64,000 bases of DNA from Mesorhizobium sp. 65-26 (lineage in GTDB: Bacteria; Pseudomonadota; Alphaproteobacteria; Rhizobiales; Rhizobiaceae), in the NCBI GenBank assembly GCA_001899205.1, contig MKVL01000010.1:329914-393913 (forward strand), read 5' to 3'. The translations under genes and the position numbers were made by a program. The stretch's first letter is position 1. Each line of letters starts with the position of its first letter. Below the pieces are notes generated by a model. It was not told the DNA's origin. It saw only the letters and a list, made by a program, of their open reading frames with translations, and did not search any database. Shown piece by piece: positions 16,537 to 25,298 of the stretch.

Positions 16537-17724
16537 CTAGCCCAGCGCGTTCGCCAGCGCGCCCATCAGCGCCTGCATGTCGATGCGCATGGCGTGGTCG
16601 ATGGCGTGCGGCCAGGTCGACAGTTTCACGCCGACGAAGTCGCGTTCGTGGTCGATGTAGATCATCTGGCCGTAGACGCCGAGCGCCAGGATCACCGGAC
16701 GGCCCTGCTCGGCGATCCAGAACTGGTTGCGATAGGCGCCGCGTGGTCGGTGCGTCCTGTAGCGGGCGGGGAAGCGGCCGGCATCACCCTGGCGCGTTTC
16801 TGTGACCCATGCTTCCGGCACCACCTGCCGGCCATTGGCAGCTCCGCCGCGCGCATAGATGAGGCCGAAGCGGCCGAGGTCGCGCAGGCTGGCGGAAAGA
16901 CCGCCATCGGCGATGGCGTAACCCTCTGGGTCGAGGCCGAAGCTGGCGTCCTCGCCGGCGCCCATCGGTCGCCAGATCAACTCCGAGACGAGGTCCGGCA
17001 GCGTGCCCCGCATGGCCGCCTCGATGCAGAGGCCGAGCACTTCGGTCTCCATCGAACGGTATTCGAACTGCTCGCCATGCGGGCGGGAAACGGCGCGCAG
17101 CGAGGCCACAAGCTGTCGTACGCCCCGCGGGCAGGCGGTGCCGGGCGGGGCAGGCTTCCAGCCCACGGCTATGTCCATCAGCCCGATGCCGGAGACAGGA
17201 TCGGCGACGTCCTCGGGAAAGTCGACGCCGCTCGTCATGTCGAGAAGCTGGCGCATGGTCACATCGCGATAGGCCGAGGCGGAGAATTGCGGCACATAGG
17301 CCGCCACCGTTCGTTCGAGCGGGAAATCGCCGCGATGATGCAGGATGCCGGCGAGGGCGGCGATGACGGATTTCGACACCGATTGCGTCAGGTGCACGCT
17401 GCCCGGCCCCATGCCGTTGCGGTAGTCCTCATGCACGACGCGGCCGCGATGCAGCACCAGGAAGCCGTCCGTCCACGAGGCGTCAAGCACCGCCGCGGCA
17501 TTCGCGCGTTCGCCGCGATGATCGGTGAAGGCGAGGGCGGCTAGGTCGAGCCCCGTTCCGGCCACGGGCAACGGCGCCGGCGTTCCCCGCGCCACGGTGG
17601 CGGTGGGCAGGAACTCCGCGATGTGCTGGTAGGCCCAGCGGTTGTTCGGCGCGCGGTCCCAGTTGGCCAGGCTCAGATCGGCCGGCCGGCCGGCGGCGCC
17701 GGCGCTATCTGTCTGTCCCAGCAT
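16537..17724 (-). CDS. serine hydrolase of the beta-lactamase/6-aminohexanoate-dimer hydrolase family
   Basis: A 395-residue cytosolic protein of the class C beta-lactamase fold. The active-site SxxK is in LTQSVSKSVIAALAG near residue 116, and the Tyr of the second motif is in GEQFEYRSMETEVLG. It resembles 6-aminohexanoate-dimer hydrolase (NylB) and EstB-type esterases, which cleave amide or ester bonds. No signal peptide is present. The ATG has GGAGACG upstream. It is the last gene of a minus-strand group (VOC, RraA-like, GMC, this gene), so it probably takes part in the same breakdown pathway; the substrate is unknown. Confidence 0.88.
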   Translation of the reverse strand: MLGQTDSAGAAGRPADLSLANWDRAPNNRWAYQHIAEFLPTATVARGTPAPLPVAGTGLDLAALAFTDHRGERANAAAVLDASWTDGFLVLHRGRVVHEDYRNGMGPGSVHLTQSVSKSVIAALAGILHHRGDFPLERTVAAYVPQFSASAYRDVTMRQLLDMTSGVDFPEDVADPVSGIGLMDIAVGWKPAPPGTACPRGVRQLVASLRAVSRPHGEQFEYRSMETEVLGLCIEAAMRGTLPDLVSELIWRPMGAGEDASFGLDPEGYAIADGGLSASLRDLGRFGLIYARGGAANGRQVVPEAWVTETRQGDAGRFPARYRTHRPRGAYRNQFWIAEQGRPVILALGVYGQMIYIDHERDFVGVKLSTWPHAIDHAMRIDMQALMGALANALG

Positions 17725-17768
17725 GATCGTCTCCGAGAACCGGCTGCTGCGTCTTGGAGATCGCGCCT

Positions 17769-19406
17769 TCAGCGGCGCGCATCGGCGAGGATCATGTCGG
17801 CGGCCTTCTCCGCGATCATGACGACGGCGGCATGGGTGTTGCCACGCACGACGCGCGGCATGATCGAGGCGTCAACCACGCGCAGGCCGCTGACGCCGTT
17901 GAGCCGCAGGCGCGGATCGACCACGGCGCCGGCGTCGGCGCCCATGCGACAGGTGCCGACGGCATGGATGTCGGAGCCCGCCTTGTCGCGGATGAATTGG
18001 AGGATCTCGGCGTCGCTTTGCACGTCCTTGCCGGGCTGCAGCTCCGTGGCGATGTAGGGCTGCATGGCCGGCTGCTCGGAAATGCGGCGCACCAGACGGA
18101 TGCCGAAGGTCATGGCGCGGATGTCGTATTCGCTCTGGAAGAAGTTGAAGGCGATGCGCGGCGGCGCGGCAGGGTCGGCGGAGCGCAGCGTGACGGCGCC
18201 GCGCGCGTCGGGATTGACGTGCTCTGGGCTGAAGGAGAAGCCGGAGAAGGGGTGCTGGCGCGCGCCCTTTGCGGTGCGCTCGACGACGCTCCAGGCAGCC
18301 ATCGCCATCTGGATGTCCGGCCGGTCCTGGCTTTCGTCGCTGCGGGCAAAGCCGCCGACATAGATGCCGGTCTCGGCAAGATAGCCTTTTCGCGTCAGCG
18401 CATATTGCAGGCCGACGCCGATGCGCCGCGCCAGGCTGTTGGCGATGTCGTTGACGGTGATCGGCTTCGTACAGCGGAACATGAGCTGGATGCAGGTGTG
18501 GTCCTGCAGGTTCGCGCCGACCTCGGGCAGGTCGCGCACGCTGGCTATGCCGTGTTCGCGCAGCGCTTCGGCCGGCCCAATGCCGGACACCATCAGCAAT
18601 TGCGGCGAGGCGATCGTGCCCGCCGACAGGACGACCTCGCCGGCGGCGGCGTAACGGCGCTGGCCGCCATGGCTGAACAGAACGCCCCTGGCGGCGCCGC
18701 CTTCCACCACGATGCGCTCGGCGCGGGCGCCGGTGAGAATCCTGAGATTGGCGCGCTTGCGCGCCGGGGCGAGGTAGCCACGCGCCGCGCTCCAGCGCCG
18801 GCCGTTGTGGATGTTCATCTGGTAGTAGCCGAAGCCGTCCTGGCTGGCGCCGTTGAAGTCCTCGTTGCGCGCGAGCCCGGCCTCGGCCGCGGCACGGCAC
18901 AGCGCGTTGGGCAGCTCGTGGTCGAAGGACTGGTCGGAGACCTTTAACGGCCCGCCGATGCCGTGCCAGCGGTTCTCACCGCGCGACTGGTCCTCGGCTT
19001 TGCGGAAATAGGGCAGCACGTCGTCATAGGCCCAGCCCGCGCAGCCGGCCCTGGCCCAGTCGTCGAAATCGAGCGCGTTGCCGCGCACATACATCATGCC
19101 GTTGATCGAGCTGGAACCGCCCAGCACCTTGCCGCGCGGCTGGTAGAGCACACGCTCGTGCAGGGCGCTTTCCGGCTCACTCTCGTACATCCAGTTGTAG
19201 CGGCCGTCGGTGTAGAGCTTGGAGTAGCCCATGGGCAGGTGGATCCACGGGTTGCGGTCGCGCGGGCCTGCTTCCAGCAACAGCACCTTGCGGCGCCCGT
19301 CCTCGCTCAGGCGCGCGGCCAGCACGCTGCCGGCCGAGCCCGCGCCAATGACGATGAAATCATAGGGCGCGCCGTCGAGCGGCAGGGCGGAACTGACATC
19401 GGACAT
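17769..19406 (-). CDS. GMC family FAD-dependent oxidoreductase
   Basis: The 545-residue enzyme has an N-terminal FAD-binding GAGSAGSVLAARLSED, the GMC signature 1 GKVLGGSSSINGMMYVRG, signature 2 near GTIASPQLLMVSGIGP, and the C-terminal catalytic block DIHAVGTCRMGAD with His and VVRGNTHAAVVMIAEKAADM with the second His. It resembles choline/alcohol dehydrogenases that oxidise a primary alcohol to an aldehyde. It lies between the serine hydrolase and RraA-like genes on the same strand. The substrate is probably a product of the imported compound, which is inference. Confidence 0.93.
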   Translation of the reverse strand: MSDVSSALPLDGAPYDFIVIGAGSAGSVLAARLSEDGRRKVLLLEAGPRDRNPWIHLPMGYSKLYTDGRYNWMYESEPESALHERVLYQPRGKVLGGSSSINGMMYVRGNALDFDDWARAGCAGWAYDDVLPYFRKAEDQSRGENRWHGIGGPLKVSDQSFDHELPNALCRAAAEAGLARNEDFNGASQDGFGYYQMNIHNGRRWSAARGYLAPARKRANLRILTGARAERIVVEGGAARGVLFSHGGQRRYAAAGEVVLSAGTIASPQLLMVSGIGPAEALREHGIASVRDLPEVGANLQDHTCIQLMFRCTKPITVNDIANSLARRIGVGLQYALTRKGYLAETGIYVGGFARSDESQDRPDIQMAMAAWSVVERTAKGARQHPFSGFSFSPEHVNPDARGAVTLRSADPAAPPRIAFNFFQSEYDIRAMTFGIRLVRRISEQPAMQPYIATELQPGKDVQSDAEILQFIRDKAGSDIHAVGTCRMGADAGAVVDPRLRLNGVSGLRVVDASIMPRVVRGNTHAAVVMIAEKAADMILADARR

Positions 19407-19483
19407 CGTCTACGACCTCGAATGGCGCGGCGGCCGGCGGTTTGAAATGGCGGTCTTGCCTGACGCGCGGCAGCGGCCGGGCA

Positions 19484-20128
19484 TCAGCGCGGCTGGGCCG
19501 CGTCGACAGGCGACAGATATTTACGCAGGTCGAGAAGGTCCAGCGTCAGCGCGCCCTGGCGCAGCCGCTCGCGCATCTCGACCTCCTGGGCGAGCCGGCG
19601 GCCGGTGGCCTCGAACACCCGCCCGATATCGGCGGCCGGCACGGCGCAGGCGCCGTCGTCGTCGGCGACGACGAGATCGCCCGGCGCGATCCGCACGCCG
19701 CCGCAGTGGACAGGCTGGCCGATCTCGCCGGGATGGATCTTGGTCGCGCCGCGGATCGCCAGGCCTCTCGCCCAGACCGGAAAACGCATCCTGTTCAGCT
19801 CTGCCGCGTCGCGCACGAAACCGTCGACGACGACGCCGGCAATGCCGCGACTGGCGGCTGCCTCGGCCAGTATGTCGCCTAGATAGCCGCAGGCCACGCC
19901 GTCTCCGGAAAGCACGATGACGTCACCCGGGGCCGCTTCCGCGACGGCGTGGTGAAGGGCGAGGTTGTCGCCGGGCTCACAGCGCACGCAGAAGGCGGGA
20001 CCGGCGATGGCCAGGCCTCGCACGATGGCGCGCAGCGCCGGATCGATGTCGCCGACCCGGTCATGCGCCTCGTAGACGGTGGCGGCGCCCGCGCGGGCGA
20101 AGAACTCGATCCGCGAAGCCTCAATCAT
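19484..20128 (-). CDS. RraA-like/4-hydroxy-4-methyl-2-oxoglutarate aldolase-like protein
   Basis: The 214-residue protein matches the RraA/HMG-aldolase fold, with GDVIVLSGDGVACGYLGDIL and the hallmark RGIAGVVVDGFVRD (Arg-Asp pair for metal and substrate). It lacks an obvious membrane or signal segment. Members are either divalent-metal aldolases/decarboxylases acting on 2-oxo acids or regulators of RNase E; the catabolic context favours an aldolase. The ATG overlaps the 3' end of the upstream VOC gene by 8 bp, with GAGGAAATCG as ribosome binding site, so the two are translationally linked. Confidence 0.85.
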   Translation of the reverse strand: MIEASRIEFFARAGAATVYEAHDRVGDIDPALRAIVRGLAIAGPAFCVRCEPGDNLALHHAVAEAAPGDVIVLSGDGVACGYLGDILAEAAASRGIAGVVVDGFVRDAAELNRMRFPVWARGLAIRGATKIHPGEIGQPVHCGGVRIAPGDLVVADDDGACAVPAADIGRVFEATGRRLAQEVEMRERLRQGALTLDLLDLRKYLSPVDAAQPR

Positions 20129-20516
20129 CGATTTCCTCCATCAGTTCTATGCGGCAGCCGGGCAGGGGCTCGAAGAAGGCGATGCGGCGATGGCCGAACC
20201 CGCCCCGGATGGTCGAGGGACCCCAGATCAGCCTGGCGCTCCAGTCGGGATTTTCGAGAATCGCATCCAGGCTCGGCACCGCGAAGCTGGCGTGCAGGAA
20301 GCCGGCGCCGGCGGCCTGGGTCTCGCCGTCGTAAAGGGCGGTCTCGAAGAAGTTGATGCGCACGCCGCCGAAACCTGCTTCCAGGAACTGCTCACCATCT
20401 ATGTCGTGCATGGCGCGCTTCGACCAGCCACCGGTGCTTTCGACGAGCGCCTCGGCCTCGGCCACGCTGCGCACGCGGAACGCGAGATTGATCAGTTTCG
20501 CTTCGCCGTCGCTCAT
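20121..20516 (-). CDS. VOC (glyoxalase-like) family protein
   Basis: The 131-residue protein starts MSDGEAKLINLAFRVRSVAE, the first beta strand and helix of a VOC module. It continues with GGVRINFFETALYDGETQ and ends FEPLPGCRIELMEEI, where the terminal Glu is a usual metal ligand. The longer frame upstream to 20699 is rejected because it covers the promoter region and reads as non-protein. It is the first gene of the minus-strand catabolic group. The reaction is unknown; VOC folds serve dioxygenases, glyoxalases and epimerases. Confidence 0.82.
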   Translation of the reverse strand: MSDGEAKLINLAFRVRSVAEAEALVESTGGWSKRAMHDIDGEQFLEAGFGGVRINFFETALYDGETQAAGAGFLHASFAVPSLDAILENPDWSARLIWGPSTIRGGFGHRRIAFFEPLPGCRIELMEEIDD

Positions 20517-20570
20517 CTGGACGTCATCCTCTCCCTGTGAGGTCGACCCATATCGGCAGCCGGAAATTTG

Positions 20571-20596
20571 ATCAACAGAAATTGTTTTATGAGAAC
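20571..20596. promoter_or_regulatory. candidate IclR-type operator, site 1
   Basis: This AT-rich stretch begins ATCAAC, has a core ATTGTTTTATGA at 20581-20592 and ends with AGAAC-like bases. About 19 of its first 24 positions match the site at 26748-26771. The core is shared with a site just before the IclR start codon. It lies between the divergent VOC and transporter genes and could control both. IclR as the binder is inference. Confidence 0.55.
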
Positions 20597-20634
20597 AAAA
20601 AATTGCGTGGAGCACAAAATCGGCTCGAAACCGC

Positions 20635-20664
20635 TTGACACGGATGGGTCTCGTGGCCTTACAT
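20635..20664 (+). promoter_or_regulatory. candidate sigma-70 promoter for the transporter operon
   Basis: A perfect TTGACA at 20635-20640 is followed after 18 bp by TTACAT at 20659-20664. TATAAA at 20677-20682 is an alternative -10-like element. It is 70-99 bp upstream of the binding-protein start codon. Confidence 0.5.
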
Positions 20665-20680
20665 CGGGATATTCGGTATA

Positions 20681-20704
20681 AATGTTGTGTTAAAAACAAA
20701 CATT
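20681..20704. promoter_or_regulatory. 24-bp imperfect palindrome before the binding-protein gene
   Basis: The element begins AATGTT and ends AACATT, with a further TT/AA pair inside: 8 of 12 positions per arm are symmetric. It lies between the candidate promoter and the ribosome binding site of the substrate-binding protein gene, a place where a bound repressor would block transcription. It is distinct from the ATTGTTT motif, although its minus strand reads TTGTTTTTAA. Confidence 0.45.
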
Positions 20705-20733
20705 GCCGACCTCAACAGGAATGGGAGACGATT

Positions 20734-21780
20734 ATGCGTGGTTCGATACTGGCCGCAGGCATCCTTGCAGCGGCTTTTGCCGGGACGGCGTCCGCCGAGG
20801 AGACGACACTGACGCTGAACACGCCCGGCGGCGCCGTGCAGGAGGGCGGGCGCGCCGTGCTGTGGGGGCCGGCAGCAAAGAAGCTCGGCGTCCAGATCAA
20901 GGAAGAGACCGCCGACAACGCGCTCGACGTGCTTCGTCTGGAGGTTGGGTCCAACTCGGTCAAGACCGACATTATCATCATGAGCGGCTACCAGGCGGCG
21001 ATCGCCGGCAGCCAGGGCATGCTGGAGCCGATCGACTACAAGGCCGTCGATGCCTCCGGCTTCCTGCCTGGCACGGCCGCGCCCTACTGCGTGGGCATCT
21101 ACGGCTACGCAGCCGTCATGGCCTGGAACACCAAGACCTACGCCAAGGAAGCGCCGTCGAGCTGGGCCGATTTCTGGAATGTCGAGAAATTCCCCGGCAA
21201 GCGCTCGATGCGCGCCGACGCCGAGGCGCAGGTGGAGATGGCGCTGCTCGCCGACGGCGTCGCGCCGCAGGACGTCTACAAGGTGCTCGGCACCGAGGAC
21301 GGCATCAAGCGCGCCATCGCCAAGATCGCCTCGCTCAAGCCCAGCATCTCCGTGTGGTGGTCGTCGGGCGCCCAGCACGGCCAGCTCATGAAGGATGGCG
21401 AGGTCGACATGACCACCGGCTGGAACGGCCGTTTCCAGACCGCCAAGGAGGCCGGTGGCCCGGTGAACTACACCTACAACCAGGGCATCCTGACCTATGA
21501 CTGCTTCGCCGTCACCAAGGGTTCGGCCCACAAGGCCGAGGCCATGAAGATGATCAACGAGATGTCGTCGGCGCAGTCGCAGGCGGGGCTGACGAAATAC
21601 GTGTCCTACGGGCCGCTCAACCAGGGCGCCTACAAGACCGGCATCATCAGCAAGGAAGCCGAGGCGGTGCTGCCGACGAGCCCGTCCAATTCGGGCGCCA
21701 TGCTCGTCCAGGACATCGACTGGTGGGCGAAGAACAACGACCACGTGCAGCAGCTGTTCGAAGACATGATGACCGAATAG
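20734..21780 (+). CDS. ABC transporter substrate-binding protein (PotD/spermidine-putrescine type)
   Basis: The 348-residue periplasmic protein has a signal peptide MRGSILAAGILAAAFAGTAS with cleavage near SAEE. The mature chain is a type II periplasmic-binding fold; AVMAWNTKTYAKEAPSSWAD and FWNVEKFPGKRSMR are the central hinge region usual in PotD-like proteins. The ATG at 20734 is preceded by GGGAGACG, and the longer frame is rejected. It starts a four-gene import operon with a PotA-like ATPase and two permeases. The ligand may be a polyamine, an opine-like or an amino-acid derivative; sequence alone cannot tell. Confidence 0.9.
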   Translation: MRGSILAAGILAAAFAGTASAEETTLTLNTPGGAVQEGGRAVLWGPAAKKLGVQIKEETADNALDVLRLEVGSNSVKTDIIIMSGYQAAIAGSQGMLEPIDYKAVDASGFLPGTAAPYCVGIYGYAAVMAWNTKTYAKEAPSSWADFWNVEKFPGKRSMRADAEAQVEMALLADGVAPQDVYKVLGTEDGIKRAIAKIASLKPSISVWWSSGAQHGQLMKDGEVDMTTGWNGRFQTAKEAGGPVNYTYNQGILTYDCFAVTKGSAHKAEAMKMINEMSSAQSQAGLTKYVSYGPLNQGAYKTGIISKEAEAVLPTSPSNSGAMLVQDIDWWAKNNDHVQQLFEDMMTE

Positions 21781-21834
21781 GCGCGCTCCCCTATGCTTCT
21801 CTCCCCGGCTTCCACGCCCAGCCAGACAGGTCAT

Positions 21835-22881
21835 ATGAACAGTCGTTCCGCAGAATCGGTCCGCATCGAGGCCGTGTCCAAGATGTATGGCGAATTCCGC
21901 GCCCTCGACGATGTCAGCCTGACGGTGGAGGCCGGCGAGTTCGTCGCCATGCTGGGGCCTTCGGGCTCCGGCAAGAGCACGCTTCTCATGGCGGTCGCCG
22001 GCTTCATCCGCCCGGATCGCGGGCGGATCTTCTTCGGCGGCAGCGACATCGTCAGGCTGCCGGCCAACCAGCGCGGCTTCGGCGTCGTCTTCCAGAGCTA
22101 CGCGCTGTTCCCGCACATGGACGTAATGGCCAATGTGACGTTTCCGCTCAATGTGCGCGGTGTGCCGCAGGACGAAGCGCGCCGCCGCGCGGCGGCCGCG
22201 CTCGACGTCGTCAAGCTGGGCGGCTTCGGCGGGCGGCGCATCGGCGAGCTTTCGGGCGGCCAGCGCCAGCGTGTGGCGCTGGCTCGCGCCATCGTCTTCG
22301 AGCCCAAGGTGCTGCTCATGGACGAGCCGCTCTCGGCCCTCGACAAGACTTTGCGCGAGGAAATGCAGATGGAGATCCGCGAGCTCCACAACAAGCTGCA
22401 GATCACTACGCTCTACGTCACGCACGACCAGCGCGAGGCGCTCACCATCGCCGACCGCGTCGCCGTCATGAACAAGGGCAGGATCGTGCAGCTCGACAGT
22501 CCGGAGGCGATCTACCGGCGGCCGACCGACGAGTTCGTCGCCCGCTTCATCGGCGAGGCGACGATCCTGCCGCTCGCCAAGGCACGCGGCATGGTCGCGG
22601 GCGATCTCGGCGCCGTCGAGCCGTCGGCGCGCGCGCTGATGGTGCGGAGCGAGGATTTCTGCCTGTCCCGGGCCGGCGGGGACGGCGGCTGGCTCACAGT
22701 CTCGGGCCTGCTGCGCGGCATCGTCTTCCAGGGCGACAGCTGGCTGCTGCAGGTTGATCTGGCCGACGGCCAGGCAATCACGGCGCGCGCGCAGAAGCAT
22801 TTCAGCGCCGAGGTCGGCGCTCTCGAAGTGGGGCAGACCGTCGAGCTCCACGTCCGTCGCGACCGCGTGCATCTGCTCTAG
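21835..22881 (+). CDS. ABC transporter ATP-binding protein (PotA-like)
   Basis: The 348-residue ATPase has Walker [10 protein letters not shown], the Q-loop [20 protein letters not shown], signature [15 protein letters not shown] and Walker [14 protein letters not shown], followed by a C-terminal TOBE-like regulatory domain ([20 protein letters not shown]). This is the PotA/MalK class. The ATG at 21835 with ACAGG upstream gives the usual N-terminus ([20 protein letters not shown]); an ATG at 21793 is possible but less likely. It powers the permeases encoded directly downstream. Confidence 0.92.
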   Translation: MNSRSAESVRIEAVSKMYGEFRALDDVSLTVEAGEFVAMLGPSGSGKSTLLMAVAGFIRPDRGRIFFGGSDIVRLPANQRGFGVVFQSYALFPHMDVMANVTFPLNVRGVPQDEARRRAAAALDVVKLGGFGGRRIGELSGGQRQRVALARAIVFEPKVLLMDEPLSALDKTLREEMQMEIRELHNKLQITTLYVTHDQREALTIADRVAVMNKGRIVQLDSPEAIYRRPTDEFVARFIGEATILPLAKARGMVAGDLGAVEPSARALMVRSEDFCLSRAGGDGGWLTVSGLLRGIVFQGDSWLLQVDLADGQAITARAQKHFSAEVGALEVGQTVELHVRRDRVHLL

Positions 22882-22883
22882 CC

Positions 22884-23789
22884 ATGACAGCCCTCAATCC
22901 CGCCGCATCGCTGCGCGAGGCCGACAATTCGGCTCATCTCGCCTGGGACGCCAGGCTCGAGCGCCTCGTCTCCTTCGCCTTCACTCTGCCCTGCCTGATG
23001 GTCGTGGCGCTGTGCGTTCTGGTACCCTGCGCCTGGTTGTTCTTCCTGTCCGCCTATGGCGCGGACGGCCGCATGAGCCTGGAGAACTACCAGCGCATCG
23101 TCGATGGGGCGAGCTACGCGCGCATCTTCGTCACCACCTTCCAGGTGGCGCTGGCCACGGTGGTTGCCTGTGTCGTGATCGGCGTGCCTTTCGCCACCTT
23201 CATCAACAGCCTGCCGCCGCGGCGCTCGGTACTCTTCCTGGCGGCCGTGCTGCTGCCGTTCTGGACGTCGCTGCTGGTGCGCGCCTATGCCTGGCTCGTG
23301 CTGCTGCAACGCACCGGCATCGTCAATTCCGTGCTGATGGGGCTCGGCGTCACCAACGCGCCGCTGGAGCTTGCCTTCAACCATTTCGCCACGGTGCTCG
23401 GCATGACCCACATCATGCTGCCGATCTTCATCCTTCCGGTGCTGGGCGCCATGCGCAACATCGACCGCGCGCTGATCCGCGCCGCCGCCAGCATGGGGGC
23501 GACGCGCGGCTATACCTTCCGCAAGGTGTTCCTGCCGCTCGCCGCGCCCGGCATCGCCGCCGGCGCCATCCTCGTCTTCGTCATGAGCCTCGGCTTTTAC
23601 GTGACGCCGGCGATCCTCGGCGGCGGCAACGTCACCGTCATTTCGATGCGCATCGCCCGCAGCCTGTCCAACTATTCCAACTGGGGCGCGGCCAGCGCGC
23701 TGGGCGTGCTGCTGCTGGTGTTCACGGCGCTGCTGTTCGCGCTCAGCTACGGCGTGCAGCGCATCCTGCTTTCGCGCCAGAGGAGCTAG
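22884..23789 (+). CDS. ABC transporter permease (PotB-like)
   Basis: A 301-residue inner-membrane protein with about six TM helices. The EAA-type loop is IRAAASMGATRGYTFRKVFL followed by PLAAPGIAAGAI, the ATPase-contact motif of binding-protein-dependent permeases. The start is two bases after the ATPase stop codon, so the genes are coupled. It forms the membrane channel together with the permease at 23793. Confidence 0.93.
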   Translation: MTALNPAASLREADNSAHLAWDARLERLVSFAFTLPCLMVVALCVLVPCAWLFFLSAYGADGRMSLENYQRIVDGASYARIFVTTFQVALATVVACVVIGVPFATFINSLPPRRSVLFLAAVLLPFWTSLLVRAYAWLVLLQRTGIVNSVLMGLGVTNAPLELAFNHFATVLGMTHIMLPIFILPVLGAMRNIDRALIRAAASMGATRGYTFRKVFLPLAAPGIAAGAILVFVMSLGFYVTPAILGGGNVTVISMRIARSLSNYSNWGAASALGVLLLVFTALLFALSYGVQRILLSRQRS

Positions 23790-23792
23790 GCC

Positions 23793-24596
23793 ATGCTCGA
23801 CGGTTTCGAGGAAACACCGCTCGTCGAACGGCTGAAATGGGTGCTGGCGATCCTGCTGGTCATCTTCCTGGCGGCGCCATCCTTCATCGTCATCCCGATG
23901 TCGTTCTCGTCGTCGGACTTCCTTGCCTTTCCGCCGCCGTCGCTGTCGATGCGCTGGTACCAGTATTTCCTGGATTCCATCACCTGGACCCAGGCCGCGC
24001 GCGCTTCGCTGATCGCCGGCACGCTGACCACGCTGGTGTCGGTGCCGATCGGCACTTTCGCCGCCTACGGCACCATTCAGCTCAGCCAGCGCCTGCGCAT
24101 GCTGGTGAGCGGGCTGATCGTGCTGCCGGCGGTGATCCCGTCGATCCTCATCGCCATCGGCCTGTTCTTCGTGCTGGCGCGCATCGGCATGGTGGGCACC
24201 ATGACCGGGCTGGTGCTCGGCCATGTGGCGCTGGCCATTCCGGTGGTGTTCGTGGTGATGAGCGCCGCCTTCAGCCAGTTCGACTTCAGCCAGGAGCGTG
24301 CCGCCCGCAGCCTGGGCGCGCGCTGGCACCAAGCCTGGCTCAGGGTGGTCCTGCCACAGGTCGGCGGCCCCATCCTCGCCTCCAGCCTGCTTGCCTTCGT
24401 CACCTCGCTGGACGAGGTGGTGGTGGCCATGTTCGTGTCGGGCGGCGGCAACGCCACCCTGCCCAAGGTCATGTTCTCGGCGCTGCGCGACAAGATCGAC
24501 CCGACCATTGCCGTCGTCTCGACGGTGATGCTCGTCGTGGCGACGGTGGCGGTGTTCGTCGTGCTGCGCAAGGGGGCGTCGACATTGAAGGCGTGA
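23793..24596 (+). CDS. ABC transporter permease (PotC-like)
   Basis: A 267-residue permease with about six TM helices and an EAA-type loop (ERAARSLGARWHQAWLRVVL). It starts three bases after the PotB-like stop, behind AGGAG. It completes the ABC importer. The convergent RidA-like gene ends at 24620. Confidence 0.93.
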   Translation: MLDGFEETPLVERLKWVLAILLVIFLAAPSFIVIPMSFSSSDFLAFPPPSLSMRWYQYFLDSITWTQAARASLIAGTLTTLVSVPIGTFAAYGTIQLSQRLRMLVSGLIVLPAVIPSILIAIGLFFVLARIGMVGTMTGLVLGHVALAIPVVFVVMSAAFSQFDFSQERAARSLGARWHQAWLRVVLPQVGGPILASSLLAFVTSLDEVVVAMFVSGGGNATLPKVMFSALRDKIDPTIAVVSTVMLVVATVAVFVVLRKGASTLKA

Positions 24597-24619
24597 CGCC
24601 GGTCCCCGCCGGGATCATG

Positions 24620-25120
24620 TCAGGCCGACAGCTTGAAGATGCCCTCGATCTCGATCGGCGAGTTGAGGGGCAGCGCCGATGCGCCATAGGCAAGGCGCGC
24701 ATGCACGCCGATCTCGTCTCCGAAAGCGGTGATGAGATGAGAAGAGATCGGGTCCAGTATCGTCGGATGGTCGTGAAAATCGGGCGTGCAGGCCACGAAG
24801 CAGGAGAGCCGGACGCAATGGGAGATCCGGTCCAGGTCGCCCGCGCAGGCAGCCTTGACCTGCGCCAGGAGGTTGAGCGCGGCGATTGCCGCCGCCTCGC
24901 GGCCCTGCTCGACGGTAACGTCCCGCCCGAGGAGGCCGGGATGAACGACCGCCCCGTCACGCCAGCTCAGTTGTCCGGAGGTGAACAGCCAGCCATCGAC
25001 GATCCTCACCGGACGATAGTTGCCGATTGCTGGCTGGGGCGGAGGCAGCGTGACGCCGGCCTTCGCCAGTCTTTCCTCCGCAGCGCCGCGCGGGCTCGAC
25101 GTCGAAACAATTGTTGTCAT
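24620..25120 (-). CDS. RidA/YjgF/YER057c-like protein
   Basis: The 166-residue protein belongs to the YjgF_endoribonuc-like branch of the Rid family. LFTSGQLSWRDG and GVHARLAYGASALPLNSPIE followed by IEGIFKL match the region with the conserved Arg and the closing Glu of RidA proteins. RidA members hydrolyse reactive imine/enamine intermediates from amino-acid breakdown. It is encoded convergent to the importer and divergent from the IclR regulator, and it suits a nitrogen-containing substrate for the island (inference). Confidence 0.87.
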   Translation of the reverse strand: MTTIVSTSSPRGAAEERLAKAGVTLPPPQPAIGNYRPVRIVDGWLFTSGQLSWRDGAVVHPGLLGRDVTVEQGREAAAIAALNLLAQVKAACAGDLDRISHCVRLSCFVACTPDFHDHPTILDPISSHLITAFGDEIGVHARLAYGASALPLNSPIEIEGIFKLSA

Positions 25121-25265
25121 GGTACACCCATGCTCTCTGGCTTTGCCGACGGCGACGTGGGCGCCGGTCCCTTGCCTTTCTGGCTTTCGGTGAAGCCGGA
25201 GGCCGGGCGAGGGGGCAGCCGGCGGGGAATGTCCGTTTGACAGGGCAAAGCCAACATCCTATTCC

Positions 25266-25277
25266 ATTGTTTCATAA
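25266..25277. promoter_or_regulatory. candidate IclR operator, site 2 (autoregulatory position)
   Basis: ATTGTTTCATAA matches the core of sites 1 and 3. It ends 21 bases before the TTG start codon of the IclR gene, a position consistent with autoregulation. Confidence 0.5.
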
Positions 25278-25298
25278 TCAAACTTCCGGGAGAAAACG

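Noticed and set aside
20659-22872. A 737-codon minus-strand frame opposite the binding-protein and PotA-like genes
   Set aside because: It spans two real genes and their intergenic region and has no recognisable domain.
25098-25118. An AATTGTTTCGAC stretch on the minus strand at the start of the RidA-like gene, resembling the IclR motif
   Set aside because: It lies inside the coding sequence (codons 2-7), and the match ends after the core, so it is probably chance.
22754-25240. An 828-codon plus-strand frame crossing the permease genes and RidA
   Set aside because: It is Arg/His-rich, crosses gene boundaries and conflicts with well-supported membrane-protein frames.
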